Of a stretch of DNA of 41,222 nt, positions 8,366-17,593 are shown piece after piece. The stretch is taken from NCBI GenBank assembly GCA_937858825.1, contig CALMAI010000014.1, positions 1 to 41,222 on the forward strand, written 5' to 3'. Each line of letters starts with the position of its first letter. Within the stretch, counting starts at the first letter, position 1. Under the pieces are notes generated by a model. That model was not told where the DNA came from. It did not search any database and saw only the letters and a program-made list of their open reading frames with translations. The translations under genes were made by a program, and so were the position numbers. The stretch comes from an uncultured Candidatus Peregrinibacteria bacterium (GTDB lineage Bacteria > Patescibacteriota > Gracilibacteria > UBA1369).

Positions 8366-9058
8366 ATGAAAGATTTTCAATTGATTGTGAATTTTAAGAC
8401 TTATGACAATGCGACAGGGAATTATGCATTGGAATTAGCAAAAATTCATGAAAAAGTGGCGCAGGAGACGGGAGTTGGAATTGCCATTGCCGTGCAGGCG
8501 GTGGATCTTCGACATGTTGCTGAAGAGGTGAGTATTCCGGTACTGGCTCAACATTTCGATTTTGTAAGAAATGGTGTTCATACAGGACATGTGACAGCTC
8601 AGGCATTGAAAGATTCCGGGGCGTATGGAACGCTTTTAAATCATGCTGAGCGGCGAATTGACCTGGATGATATTGAGGAATCAGTGGATTTGGCCCGACA
8701 GTTGGGACTTTTTACAATTGTATGCGCCGATACACCTTATACGGGGAAAGCAGTGGCGGCACTCAATCCTCATATGGTTGCCGTTGAGCCTCCGGAGCTG
8801 ATTGGCGGTGATGTTTCTGTTTGTACGGCGAATCCTCAAATTCTTATGGATGCTGTGGCGATGATTGATAATGCACCGGTTGTTATTGGCGCAGGCATCA
8901 AGACAAAAGAGGATGTAGCCCATGCTATAAGACATGGGGCTTCCGCTGTGCTTGTTGCATCTGGTGTTATTCGATCGATGGATCCGGAGCAGACTTTGCG
9001 GGAATTGGCACAAGGCGTTATTGAAGGCCAAAAAGGCGCGGTTGAGCATATGCTTTAA
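8366..9058 (+). CDS. tpiA: Triosephosphate isomerase, archaeal type
   Basis: Interconverts dihydroxyacetone phosphate and glyceraldehyde 3-phosphate in glycolysis (cytoplasm). At 230 residues it has the short length of archaeal enzymes; the usual bacterial form is about 250. The catalytic residues appear as Lys11 (VNFKTY), His93 (LLNHAERR) and Glu141 (VAVEPPELIGG). The VEPPELIG block, SHTGHV-like segment (VHTGHV) and GAGIKTKEDV phosphate-binding loop are hallmarks of the archaeal subfamily such as Pyrococcus TIM. It is the first plus-strand gene after a divergent promoter pair, 45 bases before hpf, which has its own promoter. GpmI, a later glycolytic enzyme, is also in the window. Function is sure; archaeal origin is inferred from motif likeness. 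Confidence 0.93.
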   Translation: MKDFQLIVNFKTYDNATGNYALELAKIHEKVAQETGVGIAIAVQAVDLRHVAEEVSIPVLAQHFDFVRNGVHTGHVTAQALKDSGAYGTLLNHAERRIDLDDIEESVDLARQLGLFTIVCADTPYTGKAVAALNPHMVAVEPPELIGGDVSVCTANPQILMDAVAMIDNAPVVIGAGIKTKEDVAHAIRHGASAVLVASGVIRSMDPEQTLRELAQGVIEGQKGAVEHML

Positions 9059-9070
9059 TGGCGCTATAAT
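9042..9070 (+). promoter_or_regulatory. Promoter of hpf
   Basis: A -35 box TTGAGC (9042-9047), a 17-base spacer and a perfect TATAAT (9065-9070) lead to ATG 9104, leaving a leader of about 27 bases. The -35 box overlaps the last codons of tpiA. Confidence 0.7.
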
Positions 9071-9103
9071 GAGCGACGTGTCTTTATTATCTAAGAACAA
9101 TTT

Positions 9104-9685
9104 ATGCAGTTTACGATTCACGAAAAAGGGCTGAAGCTTAACGATACACAGCGTGATTACATTATGGAGAAGGTCGATCACCTTAAAACATATAGTGACA
9201 GAGTGAATGATGAATCTACCCAGGTTCGTATTGATATAGAGATGAATAAGATGAAAACCACGAATAAGAATTTTACAGTTCAGATTACAATGTTCGTGCC
9301 GAATTCAGTTATTCGTGCCGAGGTTTATTCGACTTCGATTGAAGAGGGGACGGATCTTGCGGTTGAAAAATTGAAGAAGCAGATTGAACGATATAAGGAG
9401 AAGACAAATCGACGTGATCAGAGTGGGAAATGGATTCCTGCTTCAACACTGGAGGAAATTTCTGCAGAAGCAGTTCAAAATAAGCCGGAAGCAGTGGTAA
9501 CTTTTTCAAAGAAAAAGAGTTTTACCCTGGATCCAATGCATGAGGAGGAGGCAATTGAACAGATGGAACTTTTGGGTCATCAGTTTTTTGCTTTCTATAA
9601 CGCAGATTCGGAGCGTTTTAATATCGCTTATAAAAGAGAGGATCAAACCTATGGTCTTTTGGACTTTGGGTTGAATCGTGAATAA
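9104..9685 (+). CDS. hpf: Ribosome hibernation-promoting factor, long form
   Basis: Binds the 30S subunit and pairs ribosomes into inactive 100S dimers during slow growth. The 193 residues hold both parts of long HPF: an N-terminal S30AE domain (about 1-105; FTIHEKGLKLNDTQRDYIMEK through AVEKLKKQIERYKEK), a variable linker, and the C-terminal dimerisation domain (about 135-193), recognised by KKKSFTLDPMHEEEAIEQM, LLGHQFFAFYNAD and YGLLDF. The gene has its own consensus promoter overlapping the end of tpiA and lies 8 bases before the O-antigen ligase-like gene. The C-terminal domain matches the family closely and excludes the short HPF and YfiA forms. Confidence 0.93.
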   Translation: MQFTIHEKGLKLNDTQRDYIMEKVDHLKTYSDRVNDESTQVRIDIEMNKMKTTNKNFTVQITMFVPNSVIRAEVYSTSIEEGTDLAVEKLKKQIERYKEKTNRRDQSGKWIPASTLEEISAEAVQNKPEAVVTFSKKKSFTLDPMHEEEAIEQMELLGHQFFAFYNADSERFNIAYKREDQTYGLLDFGLNRE

Positions 9686-9693
9686 TCTGACCT

Positions 9694-11154
9694 ATGGAAA
9701 ATATTGTAATAGCAGTTGGAGGGCTCGCATACCTGGCTTTTGGACTGTTTCGCTTGAGGGCTGCTATTATTTGGTTGCCGCTTTTTATTCCGACGTATCT
9801 TATTAAGGGTGAATTTGCAGGTATTCCGGTTACTCTGGTGGAGGTTCTTATTTATGCTTTGGTTGTGGCGTACCTGATCCGATCGATTAAAGCTCTTGTG
9901 GAAAAGAAGAGTGGAATTAGTACTTTGTTTTCGGGAATTGTGGACTTTATTGCTCCACAGGAAAGCCTTTTTAAGAAATATGGTTGGATGATTGTAGGGA
10001 TGGGGGGGATTTTGGTGGCTGCAGGGTTGAGTTTCCTGGTTACAGAGAAGGAGCTGCCGATTCTTTATGGAAACGTATATCCTTCTTTAAGGATTGCTTT
10101 GGGAATTTTGAAAGGATGGATTCTGGCTCCGATTCTTTATGCCCTTTTGCTTTTGGGTGTGGTTCGGAAAACGAAGGAGGGGTTGGATATTTTAAACGTG
10201 TATACAATATCTGCTGTGATTCTTTCTTTGTGGGCTTTGTATCAGGTGATTGCTCAGGATTTTGTCACACCGGATATGCGGGCATCTGGACCTTTTGAGA
10301 ATGCGAACTATCTGGCTCTTTATATTGGCCCGGCCTTGTTGTATATGATAATTCGGGTGAGAGATGCTCTTTTCCCATTAGCTCTTATAGAAGGGAAGCG
10401 ACGGTGGAGTATGCCTTTCTTAAAAGGAAAGGTTCCTGTTGATTATACGCTTTCTTCGCTTGTTTTTACTGCTGCATTAATTCTGCTTTTTGCCCTGATT
10501 GCTTCAAAATCTTATGGAGCAATGGTTGCTGTTTTTGTTGCCGGGCTTTTCTATTTTGGGATGGAGTATTGGCAATATTGGAAAAAGGAAGGGAAAACTA
10601 CATTTCCCTGGAAGGTTACACTTTTAACGGCTGCCGGACTTTTTGTGATTCTTCTTGTTGTTTTTGCTGTTGATCCATCCAAATGGCAGGCAATGTTTCA
10701 ATTTAGCCAAAGAAATTCCAGTAGCGTGAGAATTGAAGTCTATAGCATTGCCTGGGGGCTGCTCTCTCATAATTGGCTTTTGGGTATTGGAATGGGGCAG
10801 TTTCAGGCACTTTATCAATTGGAGGGGATGAATATTTTGGGACATGTGCCGTATGAGCTGAATATGCTTCATCCACATAATTTTGCTCTGGCAATTTGGT
10901 TGAATCTTGGAATTATGGGGCTTGCGAGTTTTATTCTTATTTTAGCTTTGGGCCTGCAAAAAGTATGGCCACACTTCACCACTTTTTTTCAGGAGAAAGT
11001 GAAGGGTGTTGGAAAAGTGAGAATGATCGCTTTTACCATGATGTTGAGTATTGTTGTTCATGGTTTTTTTGATACACCTTTCTTTAAAAATGACCTGGCA
11101 CTCCTGTTTTGGGTTGTGCTTGGTGTTTTGATTGCCGTTGAAAAGGAGGATTAA
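9694..11154 (+). CDS. O-antigen ligase-like polytopic membrane protein
   Basis: 486 residues with about 11-12 hydrophobic spans. The Wzy_C-type signature lies in the second half (about residues 330-430): the long extracytoplasmic loop starts after the RNSSSVRIEVY segment and contains HNWLLGIGMGQF, HVPYELNMLHPHNFALAIW and the following span LGIMGLASF. Proteins of this family transfer or polymerise lipid-linked glycans (WaaL, Wzy) or glycosylate proteins (PglL) outside the membrane. Which activity applies cannot be told. The WecA/MraY-type transferase downstream could prime such glycans. It follows hpf by 8 bases and ends 7 bases from a convergent gene, with no clear terminator between. Confidence 0.85.
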   Translation: MENIVIAVGGLAYLAFGLFRLRAAIIWLPLFIPTYLIKGEFAGIPVTLVEVLIYALVVAYLIRSIKALVEKKSGISTLFSGIVDFIAPQESLFKKYGWMIVGMGGILVAAGLSFLVTEKELPILYGNVYPSLRIALGILKGWILAPILYALLLLGVVRKTKEGLDILNVYTISAVILSLWALYQVIAQDFVTPDMRASGPFENANYLALYIGPALLYMIIRVRDALFPLALIEGKRRWSMPFLKGKVPVDYTLSSLVFTAALILLFALIASKSYGAMVAVFVAGLFYFGMEYWQYWKKEGKTTFPWKVTLLTAAGLFVILLVVFAVDPSKWQAMFQFSQRNSSSVRIEVYSIAWGLLSHNWLLGIGMGQFQALYQLEGMNILGHVPYELNMLHPHNFALAIWLNLGIMGLASFILILALGLQKVWPHFTTFFQEKVKGVGKVRMIAFTMMLSIVVHGFFDTPFFKNDLALLFWVVLGVLIAVEKED

Positions 11155-11161
11155 TCCTTTC

Positions 11162-11995
11162 TTATCTCAGAAGGATGTCTATTTTTTGGAATAGCTCATC
11201 CTGTATGATTTTAATGCTTACTGGTGACTGTAGAAGATGTCTTTTCCACCTTTGTAGATCTTTTATCGGGAGTGGATTCAATGAATGCAGATTCATGCTT
11301 CTTTGATTGATCCAATCCAGGGCACACCTTGTGATTTCCAACTCAAGCTCTTCATCATCAAAATCTTCATTGGCCCGCATAAATGCAACGACATGAGGGG
11401 TGATGTCTTTTTTTGTTTCGAGAGGAAGGTTTTGGTAGAGTGGGTATTGAAAAAGTGTTGTTTGGTGGAACCAAAAGTTGATTTTGTCTGGGTATTCTTC
11501 CGGTGTGTGTGGATGATCTTCATACATGGTGACCAGCTGCATAACCTCATTATAAACTTCTAAACGTAAGTCATCTTTGTTGGGAAGAGCATACCGGCGT
11601 GTTCCTTCTTCTGAAACAGGGGTAGTGTGTTTTTGAATAAAGGATAAAAGGTTGCCGGCTATGGCATTTTTCATCTCTGATGGAAGGCAGTGAAATTCGT
11701 CGATGTTTGCCAAAACATAAAGTCCCCAATGGTGATTGTCTGTTTCATGGTATTGCATTGCTAGTTTTTCCGGAAGATCTGGCATTTTTTCTAGAAATAC
11801 CCACATGTGGTTTGGGTTTTCATCTTCAAATAAGCGTTGTATAGGAAAAGTCCCGCTATCAATGCCTCGTTGGACTCGTGGAGGAATGCTGCTCATTCGA
11901 GGTCTGGCCGTGGATCCATCAATACTATAATAGGAGGGAGAGCTTTCTTTTGCCATTCGGTGCAGGTGAGGTGGTCTAAATTTTTTGAGTAGCAT
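11162..11995 (-). CDS. Hypothetical cytoplasmic protein
   Basis: 277 residues from ATG 11995; a TTG start at 12022 would add nine residues. No signal peptide, membrane span or known motif was seen. The protein is rich in His, Pro and aromatic residues (HHWGLYVLANIDEFHCLP, NFWFHQTTLFQYP) and has helical stretches near the end (EELELEITRCALDWINQ). It lies alone on the minus strand between two plus-strand operons, convergent with the O-antigen ligase-like gene and divergent from the riboflavin kinase gene. The consistent amino acid composition and length support a real gene. I do not recognise a family. Confidence 0.75.
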   Translation of the reverse strand: MLLKKFRPPHLHRMAKESSPSYYSIDGSTARPRMSSIPPRVQRGIDSGTFPIQRLFEDENPNHMWVFLEKMPDLPEKLAMQYHETDNHHWGLYVLANIDEFHCLPSEMKNAIAGNLLSFIQKHTTPVSEEGTRRYALPNKDDLRLEVYNEVMQLVTMYEDHPHTPEEYPDKINFWFHQTTLFQYPLYQNLPLETKKDITPHVVAFMRANEDFDDEELELEITRCALDWINQRSMNLHSLNPLPIKDLQRWKRHLLQSPVSIKIIQDELFQKIDILLR

Positions 11996-12054
11996 TATGC
12001 ATATTTTGTCATTCTTTTGCAAATATCTTTTGTTTTAGCTGGAGTTTTTATAGA

Positions 12055-12438
12055 ATGGGCATCATGAAAAAGATTGCAACACTGTCAGGTAAGGTTGTGC
12101 GCGGAAAGCTCTTGGGGAGGGAACTAGGCTTTCCCACCATTAATGTTTTGGGGCCGCATGATCTTCCTTTTGGAGTGTATGTGAGTGTGGTGATGACGTC
12201 GAAAGGTCGCTATAAAGGGGCTTTACACTTTGGTCCACGAGAAGTGATCAATATTGCGAAACCGAGCCTGGAGGTTCATCTTTTGGACTTTCAGGGTGAT
12301 TTATATGATGAAACTGTGACTATTGATGTGTATAATAAGGTACGTGATGTTCAACGTTTTTCGGATCTGGAAAGTTTGAAAGATCAGATTGCAAAAGATG
12401 TTGAACAGGTGGCCCTTGCAGAGGTGCCTTTAGATTAA
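12055..12438 (+). CDS. Stand-alone riboflavin kinase
   Basis: Phosphorylates riboflavin to FMN. The 127 residues cover only the flavokinase domain that normally forms the C-terminal half of bifunctional RibF. Motifs are the Mg-ATP-binding block GRELGFPTINV (about 21-31), PFGVYVS, and the flavin block SLEVHLLDFQGDLYDE with the likely catalytic Glu73. The end also fits the family (RFSDLESLKDQIAKD). The FAD synthetase half is absent and is not encoded nearby. The start may be ATG 12055 or ATG 12064 (MKKIATLSG); the second gives the more usual beginning. It is 3 bases before the murE-like gene and leads a tight plus-strand operon. Archaeal CTP-dependent riboflavin kinases are unrelated and do not share these motifs. 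Confidence 0.88.
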   Translation: MGIMKKIATLSGKVVRGKLLGRELGFPTINVLGPHDLPFGVYVSVVMTSKGRYKGALHFGPREVINIAKPSLEVHLLDFQGDLYDETVTIDVYNKVRDVQRFSDLESLKDQIAKDVEQVALAEVPLD

Positions 12439-12441
12439 ATT

Positions 12442-13791
12442 ATGCTCGATTATCTTCGGAACAAAATATCGGATCGGAATCCATTGCGTCTGCTCTATCA
12501 TAAGATTATGGCAATTATTGCCACGATATACTACCGGTTTCCGTCTCGTTATTTGAATGTGATTGGAATTACTGGGACAAAAGGGAAAACAACAACCACG
12601 AATTTAACGGCCTCTATTTTAACGGAAGCGGGATACAAGGTTGGAATGACTTCGACAGTGAATTTCCGAATTGGTGATTTGACATGGTCGAATACAACAA
12701 AAATGACATCGCTCGGGCCGTTCTTTTTGCAAAAGATGCTTCGTCGCATGGTTAATGAAAATTGTACCCATGCGGTTTTAGAGGTTTCTTCTCATGCGAT
12801 TTTACAGAATCGTGTCTGGGGCGTGAATTTTGATACAGCCGTCTTTACCAATATTTCGGAGGAGCATGTGGATTATCATGGTGGGTTTGATAATTATCTG
12901 CGGACGAAAGGGCTTCTTTTTGATCGTTTGAATCGCTCTTCGCGAAAGCCACGTATTAAAAAGGTATCAATCCTTAATAAAGATGATCCTCACTTTAGCT
13001 ATTTTGATCAGTTTTTGGTGGATAGGCAGTACACCTTTGGGAAAAAGCAGGGAACAGTGTTTGCCAAGAATATTGAACTTTTGGCTTCGGGCTCCAGGTT
13101 TGAACTTCATGTTCCGAATGATTATGCCGATGTTCATCTGAAGCTTCCGGGAGAGTTTAATGTTTACAATGCTGTTGCGGCTGCGACTGTTGCGTTATCC
13201 CAAAACATTAATATCAAGACTATTAAGGATGCTTTGGAAAAAGCTTCGTCTGTGCCGGGACGATATGAAGCGGTTGATGCCGGTCAGAAATATACGATTA
13301 TTGTTGACTACGCGCATACAGCAGATTCACTTGAGAGCCTGCTTTCTTTGTATAAAAATCTGACGAAAGGGAAACTGTATGTTGTTTTTGGAGCGACTGG
13401 AGGTGGCAGAGATAAGGGGAAACGTCCGAAAATGGGTGAAGCAGCAGATAAGCATGCTGACTATATTATTGTGACGGATGACGATCCTTATAGTGAAAAC
13501 GAGTGGAAGATTATTGAAGATATTTGTGCCGGAATTCAACGGCAAGAGGGTGATGGGTTATGGAAGATTCCAAATCGGGAAGAGGCGATTAAGCTTGCAC
13601 TTACATTTGCTCAGGAAGGAGATACGGTTGTGATTGCGGGAAAGGGAGCCGAAGAGGTACAGATGCTTCGGGGAAAGAAGATTGCTTGGGATGATCGAAA
13701 GGTGATTCGTGGTCTTTTGAGCCGGGAAATGAAAGTGGAGATTGGACGTGGAAAGTTTGAGAAGCGTGAGAATGTTTATATGGAAGGGTAG
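12442..13791 (+). CDS. murE: MurE-like Mur ligase lacking the usual N-terminal domain
   Basis: Adds the third amino acid to the UDP-MurNAc-dipeptide in peptidoglycan synthesis. The P-loop ITGTKGKTTTT is at residues 43-53, followed by MurE-typical blocks EVSSHAI (114-120), FTNISEEHVDYHG (135-147) and YLRTKGLLF with the likely carbamylated Lys156. The C-terminal domain has FGATGGGRDKGKRP, DDPY (347-350) and AGKGAEE. In usual MurE the P-loop stands near residue 110; here only 44 residues precede it, so the UDP-substrate-binding first domain is missing. The DNPR motif that binds diaminopimelate is DDPY here, so the third residue may not be diaminopimelate. It lies 3 bases from both neighbours in a tight operon. 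Confidence 0.85.
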   Translation: MLDYLRNKISDRNPLRLLYHKIMAIIATIYYRFPSRYLNVIGITGTKGKTTTTNLTASILTEAGYKVGMTSTVNFRIGDLTWSNTTKMTSLGPFFLQKMLRRMVNENCTHAVLEVSSHAILQNRVWGVNFDTAVFTNISEEHVDYHGGFDNYLRTKGLLFDRLNRSSRKPRIKKVSILNKDDPHFSYFDQFLVDRQYTFGKKQGTVFAKNIELLASGSRFELHVPNDYADVHLKLPGEFNVYNAVAAATVALSQNINIKTIKDALEKASSVPGRYEAVDAGQKYTIIVDYAHTADSLESLLSLYKNLTKGKLYVVFGATGGGRDKGKRPKMGEAADKHADYIIVTDDDPYSENEWKIIEDICAGIQRQEGDGLWKIPNREEAIKLALTFAQEGDTVVIAGKGAEEVQMLRGKKIAWDDRKVIRGLLSREMKVEIGRGKFEKRENVYMEG

Positions 13792-13794
13792 TTC

Positions 13795-14661
13795 ATGATC
13801 GGATTTCTGTTAATCGATAAAGAGAAGGGGGCGACTTCGTTTTCGTGCGTGAGCGCGGTACGAAAGTTTTTTGATACGCGAAAAGTTGGATTTGTGGGGA
13901 CATTGGATCCGTTGGCTTCGGGTTTGATGATTGTGGCAGTGGGAGAAGCGACAAAGATGATCTCTTATTTAGAGGGATTGGATAAAACGTATGAAACGGT
14001 TATTCAGCTGGGTGCAACGTCGAGTACGTGTGATGGTGAGGGGGAGATTGAAAAAGTTGAAAATCCAAAAGAGCCAACCCTGGCAGAGATTGAGCAGATT
14101 TTGCAAAACTCTTTTTTGGGTGAACGAATGCAGATTCCACCGATCCACTCGGCTATTCAGATTGATGGGAGGCGGGCGTATAATTTGGCACGTAAGGGTG
14201 AGGATATTGTCATGAAGCCGCGGAAGGTTATTTTTCATGAGGTTGATATTCTTGATTATAAATGGCCGACTCTTCGTGTGCGTCTGAAGGTGGGCAGTGG
14301 AACCTATGTGAGGAGTTTTGCCCATGATCTTGGGGCATTACTTGGTTGTGGCGGATATGTAAAAGAGCTCCGGCGGACACATATTGCAAATTTTTCTGTG
14401 TCTGATGCCCGGATGCTTAAAGAGGTGGAATCCTTGAAGGGGGAGGCGGTTCTTCCAGTTGAAGAGGTTTTTTCTGATTGGGAACAGGTGGAATTATCTA
14501 TGGACCAGATTGCTGTTCTTGATAATGGCGGATTTATTGATTTCAACGTTTCTGGTGAAGGGCCTTTTTTAGGGATGTTGAACGGGCAATGTGTAGGGGT
14601 TTTGGAAAAGCGTGAGAATCAGCTTAAATATCGGCGAAAATTCCTGCTTCAGGAGGGATAG
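13795..14661 (+). CDS. truB: tRNA pseudouridine-55 synthase
   Basis: Converts uridine 55 in the T-loop of tRNAs to pseudouridine. The 288 residues contain the catalytic block VGFVGTLDPLASG with Asp38, the KTYE segment (DKTYETVIQLG), the IPPIHSAIQIDGRRAYNLAR block and the SGTYVRSFAHDLG motif. A C-terminal segment of about 60 residues extends beyond the catalytic core, as in many TruB proteins. An SD-like GGAAGGG stands shortly before ATG 13795, overlapping the end of the murE-like gene. The protein stands 3 bases after murE and 54 bases before the sugar-phosphate transferase gene. Confidence 0.95.
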   Translation: MIGFLLIDKEKGATSFSCVSAVRKFFDTRKVGFVGTLDPLASGLMIVAVGEATKMISYLEGLDKTYETVIQLGATSSTCDGEGEIEKVENPKEPTLAEIEQILQNSFLGERMQIPPIHSAIQIDGRRAYNLARKGEDIVMKPRKVIFHEVDILDYKWPTLRVRLKVGSGTYVRSFAHDLGALLGCGGYVKELRRTHIANFSVSDARMLKEVESLKGEAVLPVEEVFSDWEQVELSMDQIAVLDNGGFIDFNVSGEGPFLGMLNGQCVGVLEKRENQLKYRRKFLLQEG

Positions 14662-14715
14662 GGGTTGAATTTTATTGAATCTAAGGGCAAGATGCTCTCT
14701 GCTTTAACATGAAGC

Positions 14716-15780
14716 ATGATCGAGACATATCTTATTGCGGGCCTTTTTGCCTTTCTTCTTACATTCATATTGTGCTTGTTGGCACTCAAGCTGTTTCCCA
14801 AGTGGGGGCTTTTGGATCGACCGAAGCGATATGGCCTTAAACGTAAGCCAATTCCGTACTATGGAGGGCTGATTCTTTTTATGAGTTTTCTGGTGTCGGT
14901 TTTGATTTTTGTGAAGCTGGATGAGGTTTTGATTATCTTTTTGTTGGCCGCTTTTTTATTGGTTTTTGTGAGTTTTCTGGATGATATGTTTGGTTTGAGT
15001 CCATATTTGCGTTTGTTTGTGCAGGTTTTTGTTGGTGGAATGTTAGTTTGCGCAGGGATTGGAATTCTTTCGATTTCGAATCCTTTGGGAGATCCTATTT
15101 TGCTGGACCAGTGGAAGTGGACTTTTACTTTGGATCATGTGTATACCTTTTCTGTTTTGAGTGCTCTCTTTACCATTGTGTGGGTGGTTGCGTTTATTAA
15201 CTCCTTTAACTGGTTGGATGGACTAAATGGTTTACCAAGCGGGGTTGCGGCAATTGCGGGGGCGACTCTTTTCCTGTTGAGCATTCGTCCGGACATCCAT
15301 TTTGATATTAGTTCTCAGCAACCGGTTGCCATGATGAGTATTATTGTTGCGGCTTCTGCGTTTGCGTTTTGGATATTCGATTTTTATCCGGCACGCATGT
15401 TAATGGGGGATACGGGGAGTATGTTTTTGGGATTTGTATTGGCGACGCTTGCGATTTTTTCCGGAGGAAAGATTGCCACTGCTATTTTGGTTATGGGATT
15501 TCCTCTTTTGGATGCGGCATGGGTTATTGTGCGGCGGATACTTCAGGGGCAATCGCCTTTTAAAGGAGATTTAAAGCATTTGCATCATCGATTGTTGGAA
15601 GTTGGACTGTCTCATCGGCAGGTACTCTATCTTATATATGGTGTTTCAGCAGTTTTTGGAGGGATTGCTGTTTTTCTTGAAGGAATGAGTAAACTCTATG
15701 CAATTATTGCAATGGTGTGTCTCATGGTGATTGTGGGGAGTATTGCGGTCTATTTTTCATGGAAAAAGAAGGAAATCTAG
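14716..15780 (+). CDS. WecA/TagO/MraY-family sugar-phosphate transferase
   Basis: A polytopic membrane protein of 354 residues with about 10-11 spans that moves a sugar phosphate from a UDP-sugar to undecaprenyl phosphate. Family motifs are visible: FLDDMFGLSP (first Asp pair), NSFNWLDGLNGLPSG, FPARMLMGDTGSMFLG-like FYPARMLMGDTGSMFLG, and the cytoplasmic His block HLHHRLLEVGLS. The HHR block and the NWLDGLNGL form fit the WecA/TagO/WbpL group better than MraY. It could start glycan or teichoic-type polymer synthesis that the O-antigen ligase-like protein finishes. The exact sugar is unknown. It is 54 bases after truB and 14 before dnaG. Confidence 0.88.
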   Translation: MIETYLIAGLFAFLLTFILCLLALKLFPKWGLLDRPKRYGLKRKPIPYYGGLILFMSFLVSVLIFVKLDEVLIIFLLAAFLLVFVSFLDDMFGLSPYLRLFVQVFVGGMLVCAGIGILSISNPLGDPILLDQWKWTFTLDHVYTFSVLSALFTIVWVVAFINSFNWLDGLNGLPSGVAAIAGATLFLLSIRPDIHFDISSQQPVAMMSIIVAASAFAFWIFDFYPARMLMGDTGSMFLGFVLATLAIFSGGKIATAILVMGFPLLDAAWVIVRRILQGQSPFKGDLKHLHHRLLEVGLSHRQVLYLIYGVSAVFGGIAVFLEGMSKLYAIIAMVCLMVIVGSIAVYFSWKKKEI

Positions 15781-15794
15781 TATATTAGTTGTAT

Positions 15795-17585
15795 ATGAAT
15801 AATGCGGTACAAGAAATTAAGGATCGGCTTAAAATTGAAGATGTTGTCAGTCAATATGCTCAATTAAAGAAAGCCGGAAGGAGTTTTAAGGCTCTGTGCC
15901 CTTTCCATAATGAAAAGACTCCCAGCTTTGTGGTGAGCCCTGACCGGCAGATTGCTTACTGTTTTGGATGTAATAAAGGAGGTGACATTTTTACTTTTGT
16001 ACAGGAGATGGAGGGGTTGGACTTTGTTGATACCTTGAAAATGTTGGCAGATAAGGCTGGCGTTGAACTTGAGGAATATAAGCCAAAAGGGAATAGACCC
16101 CAGGTAACCAAGGATGAGAAAGATCAGTTTTTTCAGGTTTATGATGATGCGACAGCTTTTTATGAAGACCAACTTTGGAACTCTGCCGATGGAAAGAAGG
16201 TTTTGGAATATTTGAAACGGCGGGGCCTGACGGATAAGAGCATAAAGTCGTTTCGGCTTGGTTTTGCCAAGGACGATTTTGATGGACTTTATCCTCGATT
16301 ACTCAAAAAAGGTTATACGAAGAAATTTTTAGTAGCATCTGGTCTTACTCTCACCAAAGAGACAACTGTCGACAAAATTTACGACCGTTTCCGTGGGCGT
16401 TTAATGTTTCCGATTCGGGATAATTTGGGACGGATTGTTGCTTTTGGAGGACGAGCTTTGAAGAAGGATCAGACCCCAAAATATTTGAATTCACCGGAAT
16501 CACCGATTTATCATAAGAGTACTGTGCTTTATGGTTTTTATCAGGCGAAATCGGAATTGAAGCAGAAAGGAAGAGCTCTGATTGCAGAAGGTTATTTTGA
16601 TGTGATTGCTGCGCATCAGGTGGGGGCGGTGAATACCGTTGCTCCTTGTGGAACTGCTTTGGCTACGCGGCAGTTGAGGTTGTTAAAACCTTTTATTAGC
16701 GAAGTTGTTTTGGCTTTTGATAATGATTTTGCAGGACAGGAAGCGGCGCAGCGAGCGTATGAGATGGCTCAGGAGTTTGAGTTTGGAGTGAAGATGCTTG
16801 TTATTGATGATGGGAAAGATCCTGCTGATTATGTTCGGGATCATGGTGAAGATTTTTTGCAATTGATTGATCAGGCCAAAGAGTATGGCGACTATTTTTA
16901 TGGTGAACTTTTTCGGAAATATGGGACAGATACTGTAGCAGCAAAGAAGAAAATTCTGCATGAATTCCTGCCATTTTTTGCTCAAATGAAGAGTTCGATT
17001 GAAAAAGATGAATATGTTCGTCGTCTGGCGTTGGATTTGGATGTGAAAGAGGTTCAGATTTATGATGAGGTTAAAAATTATACTTTGCCGACGAATCATC
17101 CAGCCCGACTCAAAGAGGTTTTGGATGATCGGATGACTCCTAAAAATTCAACAAAAAAGCGAGCGGAAGAGATCTTGCTGGGGTTGATGATGGAGTTCCC
17201 GAGAATTGGGAAACTTTTTTTAAAAAATGTAATGGAGGAAGAGTTTCCAGAGGATTTAAAAGCTATTTACAAGGCTTTGGCTGATCTATATAATGACGAC
17301 GGTTTGGAGACCGCTACAGGCGTTATCGATCATTTTCCGCATGAAATAAAGGAAAAAGCTGCACTCCTTTCGCTCTATGTTTCTGAGCATTATGGCGAAA
17401 TTAGTGAAGTAGATGTGGAAAATGAGCTCAATGCATTATTACTTCGGCTCCGACAAAAGCAGAGAGATTTCAAACGACTGGATTTACAGAAAAAGCTTCA
17501 ACAAGCAGAAAAAGATGACGATAGAGATCTGAGCCAACAGCTCTTGAAAGAGCTGAACGAGCTCAACATTGAGACAATGCGATAA
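15795..17585 (+). CDS. dnaG: DNA primase
   Basis: Makes RNA primers at the replication fork. The 596 residues (from ATG 15795; a TTG at 15789 is an unlikely alternative) carry the CHC2 zinc-binding domain (Cys35, His38, Cys56, Cys59 in CPFH and CFGC), the RNA polymerase core ([22 protein letters not shown]), and the Toprim domain with EGYFDV (Glu265) and DNDFAG (Asp309, Asp311). The C-terminal part (about 430-596) is the less conserved helicase-binding region. It is followed after 8 bases by rpoD, the conserved order of the macromolecular synthesis operon, though rpsU is not seen before it. Confidence 0.96.
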   Translation: MNNAVQEIKDRLKIEDVVSQYAQLKKAGRSFKALCPFHNEKTPSFVVSPDRQIAYCFGCNKGGDIFTFVQEMEGLDFVDTLKMLADKAGVELEEYKPKGNRPQVTKDEKDQFFQVYDDATAFYEDQLWNSADGKKVLEYLKRRGLTDKSIKSFRLGFAKDDFDGLYPRLLKKGYTKKFLVASGLTLTKETTVDKIYDRFRGRLMFPIRDNLGRIVAFGGRALKKDQTPKYLNSPESPIYHKSTVLYGFYQAKSELKQKGRALIAEGYFDVIAAHQVGAVNTVAPCGTALATRQLRLLKPFISEVVLAFDNDFAGQEAAQRAYEMAQEFEFGVKMLVIDDGKDPADYVRDHGEDFLQLIDQAKEYGDYFYGELFRKYGTDTVAAKKKILHEFLPFFAQMKSSIEKDEYVRRLALDLDVKEVQIYDEVKNYTLPTNHPARLKEVLDDRMTPKNSTKKRAEEILLGLMMEFPRIGKLFLKNVMEEEFPEDLKAIYKALADLYNDDGLETATGVIDHFPHEIKEKAALLSLYVSEHYGEISEVDVENELNALLLRLRQKQRDFKRLDLQKKLQQAEKDDDRDLSQQLLKELNELNIETMR

Positions 17586-17593
17586 CACTCCTC

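Noticed and set aside
11150-11170. Terminator between the convergent genes at 11154 and 11162
   Set aside because: A 10-base palindrome GGATTAATCC is present, but its stem is AT-rich and no clear T run follows; not convincing.
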